This document shows positions 1-3,664 of a stretch of 5,372 bases of DNA, piece after piece. The notes beneath the pieces were generated by a model. The model did not search any database, was not told where the DNA came from, and saw nothing but the letters and a program-made list of their open reading frames with translations. The stretch covers positions 1 to 5,372 of the forward strand of contig JAGLZG010000020.1 of the NCBI GenBank assembly GCA_023131705.1, written 5' to 3'. The stretch is from Nanobdellota archaeon. GTDB taxonomy: Archaea; Nanobdellota; Nanobdellia; Woesearchaeales; B3-WOES. A program made the translations under genes and the position numbers. How positions within the stretch are numbered: the stretch's first letter is position 1; every line of letters begins with the position of its first letter.

Positions 1-1
1 A

Positions 2-199
2 CTTAAAAATGTTTCTGTTTTTATGAAGGTGGTGATTGGTAACAACCATAAAACAGATACAAAAAAAACGCATTATGATGGTTTGAAAACAAGTAGTATA
101 AATCTTATAACACTTAAAAACAAAGTGGTTGTTTATATGTTGTTAGGCGTAATTTGCTCTGGCGATTTTCTAGATGTATTTTATGGCTTTCAGGAATAA
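2..199 (+). CDS. Possible 3' end of a hypothetical gene running in from the left edge
   Basis: One plus-strand frame is open from the left edge to a TAA at 197-199, about 65 codons, with an internal ATG at 23. I recognise no domain. In its favour, the codons begin mostly with purines, and this length without a stop is uncommon in AT-rich DNA. Against it, the last 30 bases overlap the 3' end of the Nudix gene on the other strand, it runs through an A8 tract (61-68) that looks like the terminator of that gene, and it crosses two inverted repeats. It may be the remnant of a gene, or chance. Sequence to the left would decide. Confidence 0.22.
   Translation, partial: LKNVSVFMKVVIGNNHKTDTKKTHYDGLKTSSINLITLKNKVVVYMLLGVICSGDFLDVFYGFQE
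61..68 (-). terminator. T8 tract downstream of the Nudix gene
   Basis: Eight A on the plus strand give a U8 run in a minus-strand transcript, about 100 bases after the Nudix stop codon. Archaeal RNA polymerase commonly terminates at such oligo-U tracts without needing a hairpin. Assignment is by position and tract length only. Confidence 0.45.
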
Positions 200-592
200 T
201 CCTTTAGAATCATCAAAAGTTAATTTTTCCAGAACATGATCCTCATCATACCAACCCTCAATTATGGAATCAGTATCCTCAGGAGTTAATTCTTTTTTAT
301 CAGTTTCAATTAAATATACCTTTTGTCTTACTTTTTGACCTACTCTTTCCTTCTTTTTAGCATTATAAACTAACTCATGAACAACAGGGGTTTTAATAAT
401 TTTATATTTATTCGGCAATAAACCCGTTTCTTCTTTTATTTCTCTTTCAAGAGTTTGTTTACTTGTTTCATTGCCCTCTCTGGCACCAGCAGGAAAAGTG
501 ATGTTTCCAGTACTTTGATTATTAATAAGAACATATTTTATTGGAGTTTCTCTTATAAAAATAATTCCAATAACTCCTTTAAAGTTTTCCAT
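170..592 (-). CDS. Nudix hydrolase
   Basis: Small Nudix-family pyrophosphohydrolase, expected to split a nucleoside diphosphate linked to another moiety, using Mg2+. Numbering from the upstream in-frame ATG at 604, a perfect Nudix box GX5EX7REUXEEXGU occupies residues 40-62: G40, E46, R54-E55, E58-E59, G61. The metal-binding glutamates are intact, preceded by the usual strand ending in TFPAG. The C-terminal part has an EGWYDEDH stretch like the region that shapes the substrate pocket in relatives. The start is taken at 592 (MENFKG), not 604, because TTTATATA centred 27.5 bases upstream of 592 implies transcription beginning at this codon; 604 would lie upstream of the start site. The product is about 140 residues, full length for a single-domain Nudix protein and probably cytosolic. 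The substrate cannot be read from sequence (8-oxo-dGTP, dinucleoside polyphosphate, sugar nucleotide and mRNA cap are all possible). It stands alone, divergent from the methyltransferase, and is flanked by an inverted repeat, so acquisition by transfer is plausible. Confidence 0.9.
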   Translation of the reverse strand: MENFKGVIGIIFIRETPIKYVLINNQSTGNITFPAGAREGNETSKQTLEREIKEETGLLPNKYKIIKTPVVHELVYNAKKKERVGQKVRQKVYLIETDKKELTPEDTDSIIEGWYDEDHVLEKLTFDDSKGLFLKAIKYI

Positions 593-615
593 AATGAAAG
601 CCATATATGCAGAGA

Positions 616-623
616 TATATAAA
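616..623 (-). promoter_or_regulatory. TATA box of the Nudix gene
   Basis: Read on the minus strand this is TTTATATA, identical to the box in front of tRNase Z and at the same distance (centre 27.5 bases) from the ATG at 592. Start of transcription would coincide with that ATG, giving a leaderless mRNA. Confidence 0.75.
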
Positions 624-652
624 TTTTAGGAAAATCGCCCTGCATCATACTG

Positions 653-679
653 TGCCTACGCTTCGTTTAGGCATTTTTT
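653..679 (+). terminator. Hairpin followed by T6, terminator-like
   Basis: TGCCTA (653-658) pairs with TAGGCA (668-673). Inside, CG 659-660 pairs with CG 664-665 around a CTT loop, leaving a two-base TT bulge, and T6 follows directly (674-679). This is the form of an intrinsic terminator on the plus strand, yet no plus-strand gene lies just upstream: the Nudix promoter fires away from it. It could end antisense or read-through transcription, or be part of the repeat-rich spacer. Confidence 0.4.
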
Positions 680-720
680 CTTGCAGAAAAAACACATAAC
701 ATCGTTAAATGCTATTGAGT

Positions 721-762
721 TTGAGTTTTATAGAATGGGTTGCTGTTTTAAAATATCAAATC
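721..762 (+). repeat. 42-base repeat, copy 1 (uninterrupted)
   Basis: The left half TTGAGTTTTATAGAATGGGT (721-740) is identical to 1916-1935; after one T/C difference GCTGT (742-746) also matches 1937-1941. The right half TGTTTTAAAATATCAAATC (744-762) is identical to 2068-2086. The halves abut here, sharing TGT, whereas copy 2 has 129 more bases between them. Weaker similarity continues leftward: a TGCAGA block, then TAAC-n-GTTA, then AAATG-n-TAT before both copies. The TTGA and TTTTA of the left half can pair with TAAAA and TCAA of the right half around a bulge. Nature unknown: dispersed intergenic repeat, non-coding RNA, or recombination site. Confidence 0.75.
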
Positions 763-771
763 ATCAAAAAA

Positions 772-820
772 CCGAGAGCCTAAGGCCCGGAGGAGTCGCC
801 AGCACTATTTTTTTGTTTTT
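772..820 (+). terminator. GC-rich hairpin block ending in T7-G-T5
   Basis: Positions 772-805 are about 70% G+C in surroundings of about 30%. CCG 772-774 can pair with CGG 788-790 and GCC 778-780 with GGC 784-786 around a TAA loop. The block is followed by T7 (808-814), G and T5 (816-820). It looks like the 3' end of a structured transcript read rightward from repeat copy 1. I find no TATA box 27 bases before the repeat, so transcription is unproven. Confidence 0.35.
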
Positions 821-864
821 AGGGAGTCAGCGCAATAGGTTTTTGTGTGATTCTTAGAGGCAAC

Positions 865-873
865 ATTTAAAAA
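865..873 (+). promoter_or_regulatory. TATA box of the methyltransferase gene
   Basis: ATTTAAAAA. The centre lies 26.5 to 27.5 bases upstream of the GTG at 896, the same geometry as for the Nudix gene and tRNase Z. This supports a leaderless mRNA and the GTG start; no Shine-Dalgarno motif precedes that GTG. Confidence 0.6.
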
Positions 874-895
874 GACATTGTAATTATCTAAAGAC

Positions 896-1813
896 GTGGC
901 TAATCAAAAAGAAATAGAGGCAATATATAACTGGGTCGATTATTTTCATATTTTAAGACTTGGGGAATATGCAGATATTACTTGTGCTCTATTTGATGGA
1001 GATTTTAACAAAACCTTAGAGCAAGCACAAAGAGATAAACATGAATCTATTCTTAAAGGAATTGGTTTCAAACCAGGCCAGAGAATACTGGATATAGGTT
1101 GTGGTTGGGGTCCTATTTTAAACGCAATTAGAGAAAGAGGGGGACAAGCTGTAGGTCTAACACTTTCAAGTGCACAGAATACTTATAACTTAAATAAGGG
1201 GTTAAAATCAAGGCTACAGGATTACAAAACTATTAATCCAAAAGAATTAGGAAAGTTTGATGGAGTAGTCTCTGTAGGTTCTTTAGAACATTTCTGCTCA
1301 GAAGAAGAATTTAAAGAAGGAAAACAAAATGAAGTTTATGGGCAATTCTTTAAGTTTTGTCATGATGTTCTGCCAAAAGGTGGAAAACTTTATCTTCAAA
1401 CGATGACCTGGGGAAAGAAAATTCCAAATCCCTCTGAGAATACTTTAAAGTCTCCTGAAAACTCTGATGAGCTTATTTTAGCAAGACTAAGAAAATTTTA
1501 TCCTGGTTCCTGGTTGCCTTCCAGCAGAGACCACTTAATTGCTTGCGCTGCTCCTTATTTTAGATTTTTATCAAGTAACAATGGACGATTAGATTATATA
1601 GAAACACAGGATAGATGGAATCAATCTACAAAGAACCTTTATACTCTACAAAAAATATTTCCTGCTCTTTGGGGTGCAGCTAGATTAATCCCAAGATATT
1701 TTACAGATCCTGACTTTAGAGTACAAATTTCTTCTATGGACCATAGGGATCAAAAGGAATGTTTTGTAAGAGAGATTATGAGTCATGAAAGAATGTTCTT
1801 TGAAAGAAAATGA
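896..1813 (+). CDS. Cyclopropane-fatty-acid-synthase-like SAM-dependent methyltransferase
   Basis: Methyltransferase of the cyclopropane/mycolic acid synthase family, which moves a methyl or methylene group from S-adenosylmethionine to a lipid chain double bond. Family landmarks occur in order: ADITCALF (26-33), TLEQAQRDK (40-48), the SAM-binding ILDIGCGWG (64-72), GLTLSSAQ (87-94), FDGVVSVGSLEHF (121-133), LPKGGKLYLQTM (159-170), FYPGSWLPS (201-209) and DYIETQDRW (233-241). Cys30, Glu131 and Tyr234 fall at conserved active-site positions. Gln168 replaces the His of the usual HTI motif, as in some family branches, so cyclopropane formation itself is uncertain. At 305 residues it is close to mycobacterial enzymes and shorter than E. 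coli Cfa. Translation starts at GTG 896, set by the TATA box. Archaeal lipids are isoprenoid ethers, so the substrate is unknown; an unsaturated isoprenoid or acquired fatty acid are guesses. It is monocistronic and lies between direct and inverted repeats, which suggests horizontal acquisition. Confidence 0.9.
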   Translation: MANQKEIEAIYNWVDYFHILRLGEYADITCALFDGDFNKTLEQAQRDKHESILKGIGFKPGQRILDIGCGWGPILNAIRERGGQAVGLTLSSAQNTYNLNKGLKSRLQDYKTINPKELGKFDGVVSVGSLEHFCSEEEFKEGKQNEVYGQFFKFCHDVLPKGGKLYLQTMTWGKKIPNPSENTLKSPENSDELILARLRKFYPGSWLPSSRDHLIACAAPYFRFLSSNNGRLDYIETQDRWNQSTKNLYTLQKIFPALWGAARLIPRYFTDPDFRVQISSMDHRDQKECFVREIMSHERMFFERK

Positions 1814-1832
1814 TATATTCTTTAAAGTGATG

Positions 1833-1839
1833 TTTTTTT
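1833..1839 (+). terminator. T7 tract after the methyltransferase gene
   Basis: Seven T, 20 bases after the TGA stop, followed by AGTGG (1840-1844), which can pair with CCACT (1865-1869). The tract fits an oligo-U archaeal terminator for a one-gene transcript. Confidence 0.5.
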
Positions 1840-1871
1840 AGTGGTATCCCTAACTGCGCTGACCCCACTTC

Positions 1872-1879
1872 TATAAATA
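1872..1879 (+). promoter_or_regulatory. TATA box centred 27.5 bases before the ATG at 1903
   Basis: TATAAATA is a good archaeal TATA element. Its distance to the ATG at 1903 equals that of the Nudix and tRNase Z promoters. It therefore predicts a transcript starting at about 1903 and running into repeat copy 2, either a leaderless mRNA or a non-coding RNA. Confidence 0.5.
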
Positions 1880-1902
1880 ATGCTGCAGATTGGATTTAAC
1901 AA

Positions 1903-2109
1903 ATGTTATATTCCATTGAGTTTTATAGAATGGGTCGCTGTGTCAACAGCTTACCGACACCATCAGTTAGAAACCGATGGCATACTCACCTTATGGGCTC
2001 GGTCGGTTCGCTTTTGAGCGCATTTTATCCCATGTTCAACCTCCAATCACAGATTGGTGGAATAAAATGTTTTAAAATATCAAATCTTCGATTTCTTTCA
2101 ATTTCTTAA
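1903..2109 (+). CDS. Doubtful 68-residue ORF across repeat copy 2, or a non-coding RNA
   Basis: The start codon sits exactly where a leaderless transcript from the TATA box at 1872-1879 would begin, the one argument for a real gene. The product has no domain I recognise, no clear membrane segment and scattered Trp, His and Cys. Its frame begins with residues coded by the left half of the repeat (IEFYRMG) and resumes the right half (FKISN) after the 129-base insertion, which is 43 codons and keeps the frame. In copy 1 the equivalent ATG at 709 is frame-shifted by a one-base length difference, so the peptide is not conserved between copies. The region is rich in hairpins and ends in a T6 tract at 2140-2145, so a structured RNA of about 240 bases starting at 1903 is at least as likely. 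Confidence 0.22.
   Translation: MLYSIEFYRMGRCVNSLPTPSVRNRWHTHLMGSVGSLLSAFYPMFNLQSQIGGIKCFKISNLRFLSIS
1916..2086 (+). repeat. 42-base repeat, copy 2, split by 129 bases
   Basis: The left half (1916-1941) and right half (2068-2086) match copy 1 at 721-746 and 744-762: 20 and 19 bases identical, plus GCTGT after one substitution. The halves are separated by 129 bases absent from copy 1, with TGT present at both junctions. Either a 129-base element inserted with a three-base duplication, or copy 1 lost it by recombination between the TGT triplets. The two copies flank the methyltransferase in the same orientation. Confidence 0.75.
1937..2069 (+). other. Chain of hairpins in the extra segment of repeat copy 2
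   Basis: Self-complementary blocks follow one another. GCTGT-GTCA-ACAGC (1937-1950) is perfect with a four-base loop. CCATC (1960-1964) pairs with GATGG (1976-1980), ATGGG (1993-1997) with CCCAT (2029-2033), and CGCT-TTTG-AGCG occupies 2009-2020. CATTTTAT (2021-2028) pairs with ATAAAATG (2062-2069) and encloses CCTCCAATC-ACA-GATTGGTGG (2040-2060), nine pairs with one mismatch. Some of these exclude each other. G+C is higher than in the flanks. It looks like a structured RNA or a small non-autonomous element; I recognise no known RNA family and exclude a tRNA. Confidence 0.5.
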
Positions 2110-2145
2110 TATTAAGTTGATAGGCATCTCCATATTTTGTTTTTT
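2105..2145 (+). terminator. 12-base palindrome and T-tract before the tRNase Z promoter
   Basis: CTTAATATTAAG at 2105-2116 is a perfect palindrome. T4 (2135-2138), G and T6 (2140-2145) follow. The T-tract would end a transcript begun near 1903 and insulate tRNase Z. Just beyond, AAAACTCAA (2149-2157) is the exact reverse complement of the first nine bases of the repeat (1916-1924). Confidence 0.35.
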
Positions 2146-2184
2146 ACGAAAACTCAACTTCTCTGTTTCTAATTCGCTAAAGGG

Positions 2185-2199
2185 CAAAACCTTTATATA
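2185..2199 (+). promoter_or_regulatory. BRE/TATA promoter of the rnz-hjc operon
   Basis: The TATA box TTTATATA (2192-2199) follows an A-rich BRE-like CAAAAC. Its centre is 27.5 bases upstream of the ATG at 2223, so the tRNase Z mRNA should be leaderless. Confidence 0.75.
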
Positions 2200-2222
2200 G
2201 ATTTATTTTATTATACTAAACT

Positions 2223-3116
2223 ATGATAGAGATAGTGTTTTTAGGCACTTCATCAATGGTGCCTACTAAAGAAAGGAATCACAGCAGTGTTTTGGTTAGT
2301 TTTAAGGGCAATAACATTTTAATGGATTGCGGAGAAGGAACACAAAGGCAGTTAAAGATAGCAGGGATAAGCGCTTCTAAAATCAATAAGATTTTGATAA
2401 GCCACTGGCATGGTGACCATGTTTTGGGTTTGCCTGGCTTAATACAAACACTGGCAGCAAACAAATATGAGAAAACATTAGAGATATACGGCCCAAAAGG
2501 AACAAAAAAAAGATTTAAAGCCATGTTTGAGGCTTTTGTTTTTGATAATAATATAGATCTAAAAGTTGTTGATGTTGAAAAAGGTGTTTTCTTTGAAAAT
2601 AGTGATTTTAAAATAGAGGCATTGCCGTTAGAGCATGGCATAGCCACATTAGGCTTTAGTTTTATTGAAAAAGACAGAAGAAGGATTGAGTTAAGCAAAG
2701 CAAAAAAACTAGGGCTAAAAGAAGGGCCTTTACTGGGAAAATTGCAGGATGGAAAATCAATTACATTTAATGGAAAAAAGATAAAGCCTGATATGGTCTG
2801 TTATGTTGTTGAAGGAAAGAAAATAACATATATTGCAGATACACTTCAATGTAAAAATGCCTATAAACTGGCTGAAAACAGTGATCTAATGATTTGTGAG
2901 GCTACCTATGCTTCTGCAATGGGTGAAAAAGTAGAAGAGAGATTCCATATGTCTGCAAAACAGGCTGGCTTGATTGCCAATAAAGCAAATGTTAATGAGT
3001 TGATACTAACTCATCTAAGCGCAAGATATAAAGATGATAGTGAAGTTCTTGAAGATGCCAAGGATGTTTTCAATAATGTCAGAGTGGCGCATGATTTCAT
3101 GAAAATTAAACTCTAA
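2223..3116 (+). CDS. rnz: Ribonuclease Z (tRNA 3' processing endonuclease)
   Basis: Zinc-dependent endonuclease that cuts precursor tRNA after the discriminator base to remove the 3' trailer, in the cytosol. The metallo-beta-lactamase fold is complete: the FLGTSSMVPT opening (6-15), the MDCGEGTQRQL loop (34-44), and the signature SHWHGDH (60-66) giving H61, H63, D65 and H66. The remaining ligands and catalytic residues are H138, D206 in YIADT, E225 in CEATY, H242 in FHMSAKQA and H264 in LTHLSARY. The arm that holds the tRNA elbow is present (around 150-180, with GPLLGKLQDG). At 297 residues it has the usual short-form (ELAC1/bacterial/archaeal) length. The start at ATG 2223 is fixed by the TATA spacing and begins directly with the first strand. 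hjc follows after 14 bases and is probably co-transcribed. Nothing is missing or unusual. Confidence 0.97.
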   Translation: MIEIVFLGTSSMVPTKERNHSSVLVSFKGNNILMDCGEGTQRQLKIAGISASKINKILISHWHGDHVLGLPGLIQTLAANKYEKTLEIYGPKGTKKRFKAMFEAFVFDNNIDLKVVDVEKGVFFENSDFKIEALPLEHGIATLGFSFIEKDRRRIELSKAKKLGLKEGPLLGKLQDGKSITFNGKKIKPDMVCYVVEGKKITYIADTLQCKNAYKLAENSDLMICEATYASAMGEKVEERFHMSAKQAGLIANKANVNELILTHLSARYKDDSEVLEDAKDVFNNVRVAHDFMKIKL

Positions 3117-3118
3117 AA

Positions 3119-3123
3119 AAGGT
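3119..3123 (+). promoter_or_regulatory. Shine-Dalgarno site of hjc
   Basis: AAGGT, whose AGGT core complements ACCU in the archaeal 16S tail, lies seven bases before the ATG at 3131 and just after the rnz stop. It fits translation of an internal operon gene, in contrast to the leaderless first gene. Confidence 0.55.
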
Positions 3124-3130
3124 TTTAGCT

Positions 3131-3517
3131 ATGTCCCACAAAAGTAAAGGTATAAATGCAGAGAGAGATTTGGTCCATATGTTCTGGAAAGTAGGTTGGG
3201 GAAGTTGCCGCATAGCAGGTTCTGGTTCAATGAAATATCCTTCTCCAGATATAATAGCAGCAAAAAAAACAAGAAGGCTGGCAATAGAGTGTAAGGTAAC
3301 CAAAGACAATTATAAGCATCTTGAAAAGAAGGGAATAGAGGAGTTAAAGGGATTTGCAAGGCTTTTTGATGCTGAACCTTATATTGCTGTCAAGTTTAAG
3401 GGTAATGAGTGGTTTTTTATTAAAACAGGGGATTTAAAGGAAAAAGGGGGTTCTTTTAGGGTGGATTTAGAGCTAGCGAATGATAAAGGGATTGGTTTTG
3501 AGAGTTTAATTATTTAA
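3131..3517 (+). CDS. hjc: Archaeal Holliday junction resolvase Hjc
   Basis: Structure-specific endonuclease that cuts four-way DNA junctions symmetrically as a dimer, completing homologous recombination and fork repair. It has the endonuclease fold of the Hjc family in order: KGINAERDL (6-14) with catalytic Glu11, CRIAGSGS (26-33) with the conserved Arg27 and glycine/serine loop, SPDIIA (38-43) with Asp40, and AIECKVTK (51-58) with the E53-x-K55 pair. Together these form the two-metal site. The C-terminal half has the expected strand pattern (PYIAVKF, EWFFIK). The length, 128 residues, is typical. It follows rnz by 14 bases with its own Shine-Dalgarno site, so the two are probably one transcript ending at T7 (3556-3562). 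I know of no functional tie between them beyond housekeeping. Confidence 0.95.
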   Translation: MSHKSKGINAERDLVHMFWKVGWGSCRIAGSGSMKYPSPDIIAAKKTRRLAIECKVTKDNYKHLEKKGIEELKGFARLFDAEPYIAVKFKGNEWFFIKTGDLKEKGGSFRVDLELANDKGIGFESLII

Positions 3518-3531
3518 ATCTGGTATTCTTG

Positions 3532-3570
3532 GACTATTGAGGGGTAATAAAATTATTTTTTTAGTCAATA
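3532..3570 (+). terminator. Terminator of the rnz-hjc operon
   Basis: T7 at 3556-3562 lies 39 bases after the hjc stop. TATTGA (3535-3540) can pair with TCAATA (3565-3570), or GACTA (3532-3536) with TAGTC (3562-3566), around the tract, but these hairpins are weak. The T-run is the main signal. Confidence 0.45.
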
Positions 3571-3584
3571 TTTTGGATATTTAA

Positions 3585-3600
3585 CCGAAAGATTTATAAA
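3585..3600 (+). promoter_or_regulatory. BRE/TATA promoter of tfe
   Basis: CCGAAAG (3585-3591), an excellent BRE, directly precedes TTTATAAA (3593-3600), close to the archaeal consensus. Applying the 27.5-base spacing of the other promoters puts the transcription start near 3624, leaving a leader of about 37 bases before tfe. This is the best-matching promoter in the window. Confidence 0.75.
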
Positions 3601-3640
3601 TGGTAATTACTCATAATAAGCTTCAGAAAGGCTTGGTGAT

Positions 3641-3664
3641 ATGAGTATTTCTGAGATAAAATGA
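3641..3664 (+). CDS. Seven-codon upstream ORF overlapping the tfe start (ATGA)
   Basis: ATG at 3641 opens a peptide MSISEIK that ends in TGA at 3662-3664; this stop shares ATGA with the tfe start at 3661. Upstream lie AAAGG (3627-3631, nine bases before the ATG) and GGTGAT (3635-3640, abutting it), both complementary to the 16S tail. The tfe ATG itself has no Shine-Dalgarno motif at a working distance. The arrangement is that of a leader peptide whose termination hands ribosomes to tfe. A one-base sequence error in the A4 run could also create it by cutting off a longer N-terminus, though the tfe start at 3661 already gives a normal N-terminus. Confidence 0.4.
   Translation: MSISEIK

Larger units (their letters stand above)
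161..639. repeat. Inverted repeat bracketing the Nudix gene (arms 161-170 and 630-639)
   Basis: GGCGATTTTC at 161-170 is the exact reverse complement of GAAAATCGCC at 630-639. The left arm ends on the last base of the Nudix stop codon; the right arm lies just outside its TATA box. Outside the 10-base core the arms stay similar (a TGC block and a TAGGC block about 20 bases further out, with small gaps), so the repeat may be an older, degraded one of about 30 bases. The methyltransferase gene has an analogous but different pair. The role is unknown; element ends or a cassette boundary are possible. Confidence 0.5.
605..895. other. Spacer between the divergent Nudix and methyltransferase genes
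   Basis: No convincing gene. In order it holds the Nudix TATA box, an inverted-repeat arm (630-639), a hairpin with T6 (653-679), a TAAC-ATC-GTTA palindrome (697-707), repeat copy 1 (721-762), a GC-rich block ending in T-tracts (772-820), an arm of the inverted repeat around the methyltransferase (822-840) and the methyltransferase TATA box. Short frames exist here (for example 735-857, 40 codons), but nothing marks them as genes. A spacer of this size contrasts with the tight packing from 2223 onward. Confidence 0.6.
822..1868. repeat. Inverted repeat bracketing the methyltransferase gene (arms 822-840 and 1848-1868)
   Basis: GTCAGCGCA at 826-834 is the exact reverse complement of TGCGCTGAC at 1855-1863. 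Similarity continues on both sides (GGG before it and TAGG after it in the arm orientation), giving about 19 bases with few differences and one gap. The arms are GC-richer than the spacer around them. They enclose the promoter, the whole methyltransferase gene and its T7 tract, as element ends would. Confidence 0.45.

Noticed and set aside
735..857. Forty-codon frame running from repeat copy 1 to a TAG before the methyltransferase
   Set aside because: It crosses a GC-rich hairpin and T7-G-T5 tract, has no initiation signal, and shares only the few residues coded by the repeat with the 1903 ORF.
1827..1862. C/D box guide RNA after the methyltransferase (GTGATGT and CTGA)
   Set aside because: The boxes are only about 30 bases apart, the C box is imperfect, and no terminal stem brings them together. 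A T7 tract lies between them.
1991..2030. tRNA-like segment containing GGTTCG near a hairpin
   Set aside because: The T-loop consensus fails after GTTCG, and no acceptor, D or anticodon arms can be placed around it.
140..2120. Integron gene-cassette array with attC sites around the Nudix and methyltransferase genes
   Set aside because: GTTAGGC (142-148), GTTAAAT (704-710) and ATTTAAC (1894-1900) fit the core consensus singly, but none has a matching partner core at attC distance, and there is no integrase in the window. Kept only as a hint.
2279..2698. 139-codon minus-strand frame inside tRNase Z
   Set aside because: It is an antisense shadow of a gene whose every catalytic motif is conserved; it has no promoter or ribosome site of its own.
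3106..3359. Minus-strand frames opposite hjc
   Set aside because: Shadow frames of a conserved resolvase gene, without domains or promoters.
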